This document shows, in pieces, positions 18,918 to 29,376 of a DNA stretch of 64,000 bases. Within the stretch, counting starts at the first letter, position 1. Each line of letters opens with the position of its first letter. The translations under genes were made by a program, and so were the position numbers. The DNA comes from Hygrophila difformis (lineage: Eukaryota > Streptophyta > Magnoliopsida > Lamiales > Acanthaceae), in the NCBI GenBank assembly GCA_030278955.1, contig JAOANR010000015.1, positions 24,362,064 to 24,426,063 on the forward strand, read 5' to 3'. Under the pieces are notes generated by a model that was not told the DNA's origin, did no database searches, and was given only the letters and a program-made list of their open reading frames with translations.

Positions 18918-20810
18918 CGGAATCTGTTCCTGTACAGACTCAGCATATACAGAGGTGTTATATGGCTGCATAAGTTGTGCTATTTTATACCCACACACTT
19001 ATGGTAGTATATTATATTATTGACATTCCTTTTTTTATTTCAGTGGTTTGTCATAATTTATGGCATTTCATATTTTGTCTAATCCGGGAATCGTGGACAA
19101 TTTATGGAAGAATACTGTGGTCTCAATTTTCACAAGATTGTCCGAATGTTTTATTCTTTAGAACAGATTTGCTGTGGGTTTTATTTGTTGTCTGCATTCA
19201 CCCTTATCCAATTGACCACAATTTCTTCTTACAATCCACTAACACTTCGTTGTGCCATCAATCCAAACACAACTCCCCCCACCCAAACGACAGAAATCGG
19301 AAAATGACTCACCACACTAAAATACAAAACCAAATGCAGTAACCTCCCCAAAATCGAAGTCGTTCGGCCTGCCGCCGCAAGCAGGGCTTCTTCCTTCGTC
19401 CCCCTATGTTCTTTTCACGTTCCATGATGTTATATTCTGATATAAAATATGCTACACACCTTCAATGGATTGATAAACTACATCCGGATATTCTGGTCTG
19501 CTAAATTCGACATCTATGGACATGCTTATGCTGCATTTTCATAATATATATGCTATATGCATTGCTTGAAGGTGTTCTGGTGTATATGCCATGATTGTAC
19601 TGTATTTTCAGTAGATGTTGTTTGACTCTGGATTTCTGATTTTTGTAGTAAAATGTGGAGTGATAAATGAGTAGAGACTTTTTGTTGATGTTGCTGGTTT
19701 GGATTGGATTCGTGTTCAATGGATGAATTGTCATTTTCTACCTGTTATTTTCTCTTCTCGTTCTGGTGTATCTGCCATGATCCTTTCGCATAACATATGT
19801 GCTATATGAATTCACTAAACATGTTATGCTATAAATGTTTATTAACTTAGATGTGGCAGTGCTACCCTCCTCTTTACACTGTGATATTCCACTCTATACC
19901 TGATGCTGTGATCGTTTAGATATGTGTTCTTTATATTATTCTCATTTATTCACGCACATGGTATGTGGAGATTATTGGCTGTTTCTTCTATTATCCAACA
20001 TTATATTGGTCCTTATATCTGCACATATTCATATGAACAATTAAATTCAGTCGTTAAACACCTTATCCGACTTCTCTCCACTCAATCATCAACATCGTGA
20101 ATATTCAAACAACAATGACAGTCGATACATTCAAATCATGATGCTACAATGAATACCTGTCAACACCCGTATTACGCGGCTTCTTCTGGTCTCGTCTTCA
20201 GCCAATCCATCGCCATTACTGAGTGCTAGCATTTCGGTCGGCGCCTCAATACCATGATCGTCGTCCTCATTGAGTTCTGCTATCCCATAACAGTTTTGTG
20301 GAATTGAATCATCCCATGTATGCAAAACAGCTTGTCCTCCCGCCGAAATACACTCAACACATGATGTATCGTCGTCGTAATTCATAGGGTTTTCTCCTTC
20401 GAATGCTATTTCCCAGCCTTCGCCAAACTCTTCCGGCAATTCATTGATATCTATCAGCGCCCGTATTGGCTAATCGTTGATGAGAAGAGAACACGTAAAC
20501 TGAACTTGGAATGCAATTTCGCCTACCTATTGACGGGAAAGGAATAGGTTACTGCTATGGAAATGCAATCCCACGAATTCCATGTCTCATTCATGATGAA
20601 AATGGCATTTACTAATAAGACAAAAATGGAATTAATTGAAAATGGAAGTTACTCCCACTATATTCGGACATCACCAATCCAGTTTCCTTTTTATTTAATA
20701 TGCTTTGTATGGAATGAATTGCAACACGGTAGACACGTAGCACATGCTCCATAATGGCAGAACACGTCTGCATATGCAGAGGTGTATTACTCAGTACAGT
20801 AACTGAATTG
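18918..20810. mobile_element. hAT-like element, non-autonomous
   Basis: 1893 bp between perfect 8-bp direct repeats AATATTTA (18910-18917 and 20811-20818), the hAT target length. The ends are imperfect inverted repeats (left CGGAATCTGTTCCTGTACAG, right read backwards CAATTCAGTTACTGTACTG; about 14 of 20 agree). No hAT transposase (BED finger or dimerisation domain) is visible. It carries an exon-like coding segment on the minus strand (20146-20470). The exact 8-bp duplication is the strongest evidence. Confidence 0.6.
20146..20470 (-). pseudogene. Exon-like coding segment inside the hAT-like element
   Basis: I do not recognise the protein. On the minus strand the frame opens after CGATTAG (a usable acceptor) at about 20470. 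It runs about 108 codons of balanced, acidic, non-repetitive sequence (ELPEEFGEGWEIAFEGENP; a Cys pair in SCVECIS; TWDDSIPQNCYGIAELN) and reaches CTGACAG|GTATTC, a good donor, near 20146. An in-frame TAG lies just upstream of the acceptor. Composition and flanking splice signals suggest a captured internal exon of a host gene, or a remnant of the element's own gene. No other exons are clear. Confidence 0.4.
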
Positions 20811-20818
20811 AATATTTA

Positions 20819-21740
20819 CTTCCTCCTTCCGATTAATTTTGTCTACCTTTCCTTTTTAGGTTGTCCCAAAATGACTAATTTCTATTTTAAGCAATTTAAA
20901 TCATTATAAACAATATTAGAATGTTTATTGCTCTCCACATCTTATTAGAGCATCCGCATCGCTACATCAAAAAGCCAATTAAAAGTGTGCATGTCAGAAT
21001 TAATTGAATGGGAGTGGGATGGGGTAATTAACGTGAGGTGGGTCCCTCATTTTCAATTCAAAGGAATGAACTCAGTTAATTCTTTTGGGTCCCATGCCTG
21101 CACAAGTTTTTTCATTCCCAACGTATTTTTGAATAGATGTTCTTCTTTCTCTTTTACTCATTGAAAAAATTATTTTGTAATTGATTTTGGCTAGAGGGAT
21201 GTATGAATTATTAAATGGTAGAGGGATGTATGAATTAATTGGAATGAATTTAAAAAATTTTGGGATAGTGAAAAGCCGTTGTGGTAGTGAAAGAATGAAA
21301 AAAGTGAGTTATTAATTGAGTTAGGATGTAGATGCCCTTAAAAGTATTCACTTTTTTACTCTTTTACTTTCTCACAAAGTCCAATACATAATCTTATTAA
21401 AAGTAATAATTTTTTACTTTCTGCACAAAGTCCAGTGCACATATTTAACCACTAACATTTCAAAATCGGTACAAGTAAAAATTATATAAAATTTATATTT
21501 TGAAACTATATGATTAGACGATTCTAACAAGAACACACTTAACTATTTTTCTCTTCTTACACCATTACGATAATATTGAGTCAAAATTAAACAATAAATA
21601 GTGTCAAAAGTCAAATGTAACCAATATAAAACGCATTGAGGAATTAACCAAGTTTAGTTACGCCACTTTAAATACTAAACCTCACCACCTAAATTCTCGT
21701 GTCCAAAATAAAGTAGCCAAAATTAACAGGATGAAGGGAG
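20819..21740. mobile_element. Mariner-like / Stowaway-type element
   Basis: 922 bp with inverted ends CTTCCTCCTTCCGATTAATT and (reversed) CTCCCTTCATCCTGTTAATT, flanked by TA (20817-20818 and 21741-21742). Inner ends share ATTTTG(T/G)CTAC. No transposase frame. The right part (21480-21740) matches the remnant around the CACTA element at 40880-42288. Several much shorter elements with CTCCCTCCGT-type ends lie elsewhere in the window. Confidence 0.75.
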
Positions 21741-22073
21741 TATTTGATTAGGTTTAAATGTACAAATATTGTTTTAAGTAAAAAGTAGTGTTTAATGAAA
21801 TTGGTGTTTAATGAAAATATGTATTTGGCAGATATGTGTGTAAATAGCGCCCAAAACCCAAATGTAGCAAACATTAAAAAACGAAGGAAGAAAATACAAA
21901 CTCTATAAATTGATTTCAGTAAATCTTCGTTCACTCTTTTTTTTTTCCCCCTACAATAGTAAAATTGATTCCTGAATAAAGAAATAATGAATAAATGAAA
22001 TAAATTGAAATATTTGAGACATTTTGGGAAGTTCTTCCAATTTCTTACGTTGCCAGGTATATAAAGTGTTCAT

Positions 22074-22372
22074 TTTGCCCTTGAAAGTAATGGTTTTTAG
22101 TTGACTACGTGAAATGACCATTTCTTTGTTGTGTTTAGTGTGATGCATTTTTTGGATATTGGTTGGTGTTAATGTGGACATTGATTGTCCTGTAATTTGG
22201 AAGTAGATATATACTAATCATTTGTCATTTGTTAATTTTTTTGTAGGACGACGACCTCCGAACATCCCCGTGCAGCCTTCATCATCATCCCCGGCCAACA
22301 TGCATGATGCAACCTTCATAATGCTTCAATCTGATCAGGCGCGTGAATGGATTTAAACATGGCTTTTCTGGT
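22074..22372 (+). other. Spacer with a possible 3' terminal exon
   Basis: After TTTTTTTGTAG (a strong acceptor, ending 22246) there is a 36-codon frame rich in Pro and Ser that ends in ...QSDQAREWI and TAA (22354-22356). It could be the last exon of a lost gene or transposase. Nothing upstream supports it, and the Tat element starts only 16 bases further on. Low confidence. Confidence 0.2.
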
Positions 22373-23030
22373 TGTTAACCCAGCAAAAGTATATTAGGGC
22401 CCAATGAAACCACTTGTCTAAAGTATCCGGCCCAGTATGTGATAAAAATATATCCGGTGGAAAGGACACGTCTTCTAAACCCAGTTCGTAAAAATATATC
22501 CGGAGGTGGATGTGTAGCCCAGTCCGGAAGAGGGGTTTCAAGGCCTGGTACGTGAAGAAGTCCTCAAGGTTGAGGCCTCACAAAATCAAGATGAGGCGAG
22601 GTGCCAATAGATCATAGATCATGGCGTGGTGCCAAAGTGCCAATAAACATAGAGGTGCCAATAAAGGAAACAAATTATGTTCCATGGAAACAAATCATGT
22701 TCCATAGAAACAGATCATGGCCAGACAGTCCGAACGAAGGAGGCTTCACCATTATCTAAGGAAACAAATCTAGAGACGGATCGGAGGAGCGTCCATAGTT
22801 CAAGTTTGAGGGAGGCTTCACCATTATATAAGCGCAAGTGGCCTCGCAAGCAAAGACACCTCCAACACTCCGAGAGAGAGCTTTTACTTATTTTCCCCGC
22901 ATTTTATTGTTTTTCTGTCCTTAAATTCTTTTACTGCTTTCTTTAAATTCCTGTATTCGTTTTTCTAGTTTTTTCTCCCAATTCGTCAATAAGAGAGAGA
23001 TACTTTCCTCCCAAAATTTTACTGTTAACA
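22373..23030 (+). repeat. 5' LTR of the Tat element
   Basis: 658 bp with TGTTAACCC...CTGTTAACA ends. The 3' copy (35813-36068) keeps only its first ~256 bases. Confidence 0.9.
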
Positions 23031-23032
23031 AA

Positions 23033-23051
23033 TTGGCACGCCCAGTGGGAC
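23033..23051 (+). promoter_or_regulatory. Primer-binding site of the Tat element
   Basis: TTGGCACGCCCAGTGGGAC, two bases past the 5' LTR. This is the standard position and a usual style for Tat-lineage elements. I did not identify the tRNA. Confidence 0.7.
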
Positions 23052-23084
23052 ACGATTCGATACCATATCCGCTTCAAGTTGTGT

Positions 23085-24401
23085 ATGCGTCTTAGATCCG
23101 GAAAAATCATAGTCGATCTGACACAAGAATTTGAAGACATGTCTCTGCAAGACCAGACAATCCAGCGAACATCGGATGAGGACGCCGGTGAAACGGCGAA
23201 CATCACCTCACCGCAGCAGGGGATAATGCAGATCCCCACTCTGTCCGAACAAATGCGGCAATCGATGACTGAATCGATGGCCGAATTCATGCCTTTACTT
23301 ACAAGGCACTTGATGGACGTTCTGCGGCCTGCCATGGCCGACCAAACCAGCCAGATATGCGGTTCCTTGTGCGATGGAGGCCTCCCGGCACCCAGTACTA
23401 CTATGGCACCTAGCATTCCGTACCCGGGACCGTCAGGAGGACAACAGCGAACGTGGGGAAACACACCTGGCCAGCCGCCACTCCAGGATTCTGGAAGCGT
23501 GGCCAGTATGTTTCCACATTCGTACCAGACAGCGTATACTTTTTCTCCAGCGGCACCCAGCATGCCGAATTTGGGTTACGCGGCACCTCCCATGCCGGTA
23601 TATGCCCCATCAAATCCTTTGATGGCGACCAGCGCTGCACCAGGTTGCATGGCGGCCGGACCTAGCATGGCGCCAAGACAGGCGGCACCTCAGGTGCCGA
23701 ACATCCCAACTGCACCGTATGTGGCGGCCCCTCTCAACCTGGGCTGGATGCCACCAACCCTAGGGGGGCAGGCTCCACAGACAGGCGGAGTGATGGCGGC
23801 TCCCATACCAATGGCCGCCACTCCTATCCACACAGGAGGACATGCTCCACAACCAGGTGGAGCACCCACAACACCTGCCGCCATGCCTCCTACGCAGGCA
23901 CCAGTGATTTCACCGGAGTTGCTCGCAGACATGATGCAGCAGCACTTCGGGATTCAGCTAAAGCCGATGGAGCGGCCTACGTACCGGAAGCCATATCCGG
24001 ACTGGGTAGATACCATGCAGCCCTATCCAAGGGGCTTCAAGATGCCGGAATTCACTTCTTTTTCAGGAGATGATGGCAAGTCTATAGTGGAGCACGTCGG
24101 AAGGTTCACAGCCCAGTGCGGGGAAGCAGCGGCCAATGACTGGCTGAAACTAAGACTGTTCAGCTCATCCCTCACCGGACCTGCCTTCGCGTGGTTTGCC
24201 TCATTGCGGCCTAACTCAATCCAGAATTGGGCCGACCTCGAACGTGCATTCCATGATAGGTTTTACACTCCACTGTCTACGGTAAGTCTTGCAGACCTTA
24301 CTAACGCTAAGCAATATGCTGATGAAACGGCAAGTGCGTTTATTAGTAGGTTACAACGGCTGAAAGGCCGATGTTCCAAGCAATCCCCGAAAGGGAAATA
24401 G
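23085..24401 (+). pseudogene. Tat gag, N-terminal part (frameshifted)
   Basis: Structural polyprotein. I start it at ATG 23085 (MRLRSGK, a common Tat gag start). An acidic N-terminus and a long Pro/Met/Ala-rich linker (about residues 90-275) lead to the retrotransposon gag domain (W.DL..AFHDRFY near residue 390, followed by QYADETASAFISRLQRLKGR). At about 24372 one base is missing: this frame runs into a premature TAG (24399-24401), while the rest of gag continues in the frame starting at 24371. Confidence 0.85.
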
Positions 24402-27199
24402 CTAATATTGCAGTGGCAAATATGTTGCCAAGACTGAAGGAACATTTAATTGTGCAGGATGCAACTGACCTTGCCCAGCTGGCTGAGAGAGCGGCCCGCC
24501 TGGAGAAGTTCCTGGAGGAACAGGAAGGGAGACGTCCTACACGTCGAGTCCAATTTGAAGAAGTGGTATTCAGCAACGAGGAAGACGAACCAGTGGAAGT
24601 GGCTGTTGCGGAACTGGTCCAAACAGCCAAGCCACACACTTGTGCAGCCCTTAAGCCGCCTAAACAAAGGGAGGCCAAATATAAACCTGAAGAGGACCTC
24701 TCCGACATGAGCAAGGCGGACCAAGTGTTCAATGCCCTACTCAGGGATGGCGTGATTAAACTGCCTGAAGGACAAAAGTTACCAGCGGCCGAAGACATTC
24801 GGGGCCGATCATTTTGTAAGTGGCATAACTCATACACTCATAGCATTACCAAATGCCGGAGTTTTAAGACTGCCATACAATATAAGATTAAAGAAGGGCG
24901 TTTGAAAATTGCAGGTATGAAAGTGGACCTGGACCCGTTCCCACAACTTCGTGTGGGTGCTGCTGGACTTGTTCCAAACCCAGATGATGGCGGCTCCAGT
25001 AGTCGGGTGGATCAAGAAGGGGAACGCGTTGAGATCGATGAACAAGATGACGACTTGTTATCGGATGAGTCTGACACTGAGAAAGAGAAGGAGTTGTACA
25101 GCAAACAACCCAGGTTCAAAAAGATGTCTAAGGAGGACTTTGAAAAAATCCTAAGAGCTGAAGAGAAAGAACATCAGAAGCGGAAGAATCCTCCGTTAAG
25201 GATCGAGATTCCAAAACCTGCTATGGAAATCCGCGACAATGGGAAGCACCAATCTGCCACTCGAGATTACAGGCAAGGAGTGGAAGTGGTGCCAACTTTG
25301 ATGAGGCGTCCGGAACATCCTGCTGAGACTGATAGATGGATGAGAAACAGGGCAGGAGGCAAGGTTAATCAAAAGGAACCGCCACCTATGAACATGAGTC
25401 AGTACAGGTGGGCTCAGAGAAGATATGCCGAAGAGATGCGGCAATGGGAAGCCCAGATTCATAAGTTAGAATCTTCCAAGCCTCGGAAACCAGTACAACC
25501 GACCTACTTCAGGTCTCAGGGGGAAACCTCCGAGCAGCGGAGGCCTATCCATGAAAGACTGCATTACCCGGATGGGAAACATGTGTACAGGAAGCATAGC
25601 TCCCCCATGCCACCTCGAAGGCCTGTGCATGAGCGGCTTAGAGATGATAGGGGAAGGTCACATGAGGCCTTGAGGAGGCCATATCCACCATCATCTCCCT
25701 CCAGGAGGCCTCATCCTCCATCACCTCCCTCCAGGAGGCCACATCCGCCATCACCTCCCGCCAGGAGACCAGTGCGAGAAAGGTTGCAATGGGCAGAGCG
25801 ACAACACCCGGCGACACCTCAGCCTAAGACCACGGATAGCAATCGGCCGACAGCTTCCAGGGACAAGGGCAAAGTGGTCTTCGTAACCGAGTTAAGTAAA
25901 GAAAAAGCCGGAAATGAACCCTGGGCAGATAAATTCATGGAGAGGCTTAGTCGCATGGGTGATCTGGGGACCGCCAGAGAAATGGCCATGATGAAGGTTC
26001 TCACCAGGTTCTTTGCTTACATAGCGGCCCATCAGGCCGGTGAGTGTGGGACTGAACGCGACAGTTACGAGGGATTCATGACCTATTGCAGAGACCTTGA
26101 TAAAAAGGCAGAAAAGCAGCCTGAGACACAACCAACCAGTGAGTTGTCGCAAATACACTTCGGTACGGTCACTTCCAAAGATGTGGAAGCTGCCATGGAG
26201 GCTAGTCAAGAGAAGCCTAAAGTCGGTATAAATGCTATAGGTGTCATGACCGAAGATCCTGACATGCTAGATGGTATGGAGCTCGACGAAGGAAACAACC
26301 TTGACATGGAGGAGGCAAACCTGGATGATGCCTTCTGGGTTGGTCTAGAAAACGAACTCAAGGCAGCGGGCTATGAATATGAACAAGAGGAAGAGCCAAT
26401 GGATCCTGCTGTACCAATGCAAGTGGTAGGATTGGCCGCAGATGAGGAGGTAAGCGATGTTGAGTCCGAAGTATGGGATGAAGAGGAACCATCATTTGCT
26501 AGGCTCATTGAGGAGATGGATGAAATGATAGCAGAGCTCTCCCATCCGACCAGGAATCTCCTTGAGGAGTTAGGTGGCCAGTCTGTTCAAGGGCCAATGA
26601 TGCCACAGTTCGCCAAGCTGGAAACATCCCAGACTAGGCAGTTGAAGCCGTTGTACATCAAAGCTCACATTGACGGGTGTCCGATAAACAGGGTGTTCGT
26701 CGACAATGGGGCAGCAGCAAATGTGATGCCAATGTCCACTTTAAGGAAGATCGGTAAAAGTGAGAAGGATCTCATCCCCACCAGAGTCAGGATGTGCAGC
26801 TTTGTGGGAGAAGCCACTCAACCTGCGGGATTCATAACGGCAGACGTCACTGTGGGATCCAAGACAATCAAAGTAGCGTTCTTTGTGGTAAAGTCGAGAA
26901 CTTGTTACTCGGCATTACTGGGACGGGATTGGATTCACATGGCACAATGTGTGCCATCCACCCTACACCAACAGTTGCTCATCTGGAATGATGATCAAGT
27001 AGAGCTGGTGGAGGCAGATCCCCAACCTTTCACAGGACACGACCGCAACAACGATGAGGCAGTCTTTTACTTGGAAGACATCCAGCCTGCGTCGGCTCTG
27101 ATTGAGGTGGACTTAGACCTCGAGTCCATTGACTTCACTTCCAGCGGCTTCAAGCTACATCCGGTAGACGGCCGACACGAATCCTCAGATCCTACATGA
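24371..27199 (+). CDS. Tat gag C-terminal part and aspartic protease
   Basis: 942 codons continuing gag after the frameshift (FQAIPEREIANIAVANMLPR...). Next comes a short Cys/His segment (CKWHNSYTHSITKCRSF), then a long charged region with repeated PPSPPSRRPHP blocks (about 435-470) and RPVHERLRDD-type repeats. The retroviral-type aspartic protease lies near residues 755-880, with active-site motif FVDNGAAANVMP and the second conserved LLGRDWI. DNGAA in place of DTG/DSG is frequent in plant gypsy elements. It ends in TGA overlapping the next ATG (ATGATGA, 27196-27202). Confidence 0.85.
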   Translation: MFQAIPEREIANIAVANMLPRLKEHLIVQDATDLAQLAERAARLEKFLEEQEGRRPTRRVQFEEVVFSNEEDEPVEVAVAELVQTAKPHTCAALKPPKQREAKYKPEEDLSDMSKADQVFNALLRDGVIKLPEGQKLPAAEDIRGRSFCKWHNSYTHSITKCRSFKTAIQYKIKEGRLKIAGMKVDLDPFPQLRVGAAGLVPNPDDGGSSSRVDQEGERVEIDEQDDDLLSDESDTEKEKELYSKQPRFKKMSKEDFEKILRAEEKEHQKRKNPPLRIEIPKPAMEIRDNGKHQSATRDYRQGVEVVPTLMRRPEHPAETDRWMRNRAGGKVNQKEPPPMNMSQYRWAQRRYAEEMRQWEAQIHKLESSKPRKPVQPTYFRSQGETSEQRRPIHERLHYPDGKHVYRKHSSPMPPRRPVHERLRDDRGRSHEALRRPYPPSSPSRRPHPPSPPSRRPHPPSPPARRPVRERLQWAERQHPATPQPKTTDSNRPTASRDKGKVVFVTELSKEKAGNEPWADKFMERLSRMGDLGTAREMAMMKVLTRFFAYIAAHQAGECGTERDSYEGFMTYCRDLDKKAEKQPETQPTSELSQIHFGTVTSKDVEAAMEASQEKPKVGINAIGVMTEDPDMLDGMELDEGNNLDMEEANLDDAFWVGLENELKAAGYEYEQEEEPMDPAVPMQVVGLAADEEVSDVESEVWDEEEPSFARLIEEMDEMIAELSHPTRNLLEELGGQSVQGPMMPQFAKLETSQTRQLKPLYIKAHIDGCPINRVFVDNGAAANVMPMSTLRKIGKSEKDLIPTRVRMCSFVGEATQPAGFITADVTVGSKTIKVAFFVVKSRTCYSALLGRDWIHMAQCVPSTLHQQLLIWNDDQVELVEADPQPFTGHDRNNDEAVFYLEDIQPASALIEVDLDLESIDFTSSGFKLHPVDGRHESSDPT

Positions 27200-29376
27200 T
27201 GAATAGCCAGGATATCTACAAAGACTTACTGCAGTGGCTCGCCACCACAGAGATGATGATGGGTGCCGAGGACAAGTCCAAGAGTCTAACTGATAGAAGG
27301 CCATCTGAGTGGCCATCTCCTGTGAAGCGGACGCTACCTAGTCCGGAAGCCAAAAAACCACTTATGGACATCAACCTGGGAACAGATGCAGAGCCAAAAC
27401 TCACCAAGGTAAGCGCTTCATTGCCAGAGGAAGAGCGGCGCCAACTAGTGGAGCTGATTCAGAAATACAAAGATTGTTTTGCGTGGCAATATACAGATAT
27501 GCCAGGACTCTCAAGAGAACTAGTGGAGCACAAGTTGCCAACTCATCCTGAGTTCAGGCCTCACAAGCAGCCGCCTAGACGTTTTGATCCAGACACCATC
27601 CCAAAGGTAAAGGGCGAGATTCAAAAGCTTCTTAGAGCAGGTTACATTAGAACGTGTCGCTATGTAGAGTGGCTTGCTAATATTGTACCTGTTGTGAAGA
27701 AAAATGGTCAATTAAGAGTCTGTATAGATTTTAGAAATTTAAACTTGGCAACACCCAAGGATGAGTATGTAATGCCTATGGCCGATATGCTTGTTGATGC
27801 GGCCGCCGGCTACAAATTTTTGTCATTAATGGATGGTTATTCTGGATACAACCAAATTTTTATTTCTGAAGCTGATGTGCACAAAACTGCTTTTCGTTGC
27901 CCGGGGCCTGTCGGCATCTTCGAATGGGTGGTCATGCCTTTTGGCTTGAAGAATGCCGGGGCAACATACCAAAGGGCCATGAACATGATTTTTCATGATC
28001 TAATTGGCCACACGCTTGAAGTTTACATTGATGACATCGTAGTCAAATCATGTGAATTTGGCCAGCACTTGGCCCATCTGGAGGATGCCTTCATCCGAAT
28101 GAGGCAACATGGATTGAAAATCAATCCAGCTAAGTGTGCCTTCGGAGTGGCAGCAGGGAACTTCTTAGGTTTCCTGGTACATGAGAGAGGCATCGAGGTA
28201 GATTACAACAAGGCCAAGGCCATCCTGGAAGCCCGCGCACCATCCAATCTCAAGGAGTTACAGTCACTGATCGGCAAGATTAACTTCCTAAGGAGATTCA
28301 TTGCTAATGCTGCAGGGAAGATGAAAGCGTTCACTACCTTACTTAAAGGAAGAAAGAACGAAACATTTCTATGGACAGCGGAACATCAAGGAGCCTTTGA
28401 AGAAATAAAAAGAGCGTTGGGCAACCCTCCAGTGTTAGTGCCACGAAGGCATGGGGTACCGCTCAAGCTATATGTGTCACCCTCCGAAGAATCCATCGGG
28501 TGCCTACTTGCACAAGATAATGAGAACGGCAGGGAAAGGGCTATCTACTACCTCAGAAAAATGCTACAAGGGCCGGAGGTAAGATACACTGCGCTGGAGA
28601 AGCTATGTTACGCTCTAGTGTACTCCTGCAGTAAATTAGAACATTACATGCTGCCAAGGACAGTCCAAGTGGTGGCTCCATTCGATTTGGTAAGGACACT
28701 TCTGCATAAGCTGGCGTTGAAAGGTCGCCAAGCTAAATGGGCAATGAAAATCAGTCCCTTCACTCTTGTGCACGTCCCTCAGAAAGCGGTCAAGGGCCAA
28801 GTGTTAGCTGATTTCCTAGCTCAACATCCCTCGTTAACCGTGCCAGAGGACCCCATGGAAGTATCCTTCATAGGATTCGAACCATGGGAACTGACCTTCA
28901 ATGGATCTTGTGCAAGCAGCGGCTCGGGAGCCGGTATTACAATCACTAGCCCTCTGGGGCAACATTGGAAGCTTGCGCAGGAACTGGAACCAGGCACCAC
29001 CAACAATCAAGCAGAGTATGAGGCTTTAATTTTTGGCCTAGAAACAGCACTGCTCAAGGGCGCGAAGTCCATTACGATTTTTGGAGACTCCGAAGTCATC
29101 CTGAAGCAATTAACAGGAGAATATGAATGCAAGAGTCCAAGGCTAATTAAATGCTATGAGACATCATTAGAGCTCTTGTACAAATTTTCGGACGTTACCA
29201 TCACACACGTGCCTAGAAGTCAAAATCAAGAGGCCAACGAAGCTGCCCAACTCGCTTCAGGATGGCAGACTAGTCGCCCTAGGGGGCACCATGCATCGCC
29301 ACCATCGCGAATGAATCTGAAGACAAACAAGGAATCCGTCCCCAACATTCCAATGATGATTGGAGGACGGAAATAA
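27196..29376 (+). CDS. Tat reverse transcriptase, RNase H and second (archaeal-type) RNase H
   Basis: 726 codons. The RT spans about residues 120-300 with RVCIDFRNLN, FLSLMDGYSGYNQI, MPFGLKNAGATYQRAMN and the catalytic YIDDIVVKS (intact YIDD). The RT-linked RNase H follows (KLYVSPSEESIGCLLAQ...YTALEKLCYALV...QVLADFLAQHP). A second RNase H of archaeal type begins near residue 556 (LTFNGSCASSGSGAGI; NNQAEYEALIFGL; FGDSEVI), the hallmark of the Tat lineage. The first conserved acidic residue of that domain, usually D in F/VDGS, is N here (FNGS). The frame is lost at about 29270-29375, where the reading should continue into integrase. Confidence 0.9.
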   Translation: MMNSQDIYKDLLQWLATTEMMMGAEDKSKSLTDRRPSEWPSPVKRTLPSPEAKKPLMDINLGTDAEPKLTKVSASLPEEERRQLVELIQKYKDCFAWQYTDMPGLSRELVEHKLPTHPEFRPHKQPPRRFDPDTIPKVKGEIQKLLRAGYIRTCRYVEWLANIVPVVKKNGQLRVCIDFRNLNLATPKDEYVMPMADMLVDAAAGYKFLSLMDGYSGYNQIFISEADVHKTAFRCPGPVGIFEWVVMPFGLKNAGATYQRAMNMIFHDLIGHTLEVYIDDIVVKSCEFGQHLAHLEDAFIRMRQHGLKINPAKCAFGVAAGNFLGFLVHERGIEVDYNKAKAILEARAPSNLKELQSLIGKINFLRRFIANAAGKMKAFTTLLKGRKNETFLWTAEHQGAFEEIKRALGNPPVLVPRRHGVPLKLYVSPSEESIGCLLAQDNENGRERAIYYLRKMLQGPEVRYTALEKLCYALVYSCSKLEHYMLPRTVQVVAPFDLVRTLLHKLALKGRQAKWAMKISPFTLVHVPQKAVKGQVLADFLAQHPSLTVPEDPMEVSFIGFEPWELTFNGSCASSGSGAGITITSPLGQHWKLAQELEPGTTNNQAEYEALIFGLETALLKGAKSITIFGDSEVILKQLTGEYECKSPRLIKCYETSLELLYKFSDVTITHVPRSQNQEANEAAQLASGWQTSRPRGHHASPPSRMNLKTNKESVPNIPMMIGGRK

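Larger units (their letters stand above)
18715..22073 (+). repeat. Tandem unit, copy 3 (left half, interrupted)
   Basis: Begins GGATGTAGAGCTGTGAT and follows copies 1 and 2 through GATAGATCTATTATTTTTAGA to CTACTAATATTTA (18917). It resumes at 21741 (TATTTGATTAGGTTTAAATG) and continues to GCCAGGTATATAAAG near 22073, where similarity stops just before the leader. This copy has no short reading frame. The interruption is the hAT-like and mariner-like pair. Confidence 0.75.

Noticed and set aside
22943..23563. 206-codon minus-strand frame over Tat gag
   Set aside because: Shadow of the GC-rich gag linker in another frame; no motif and no splice or promoter support.
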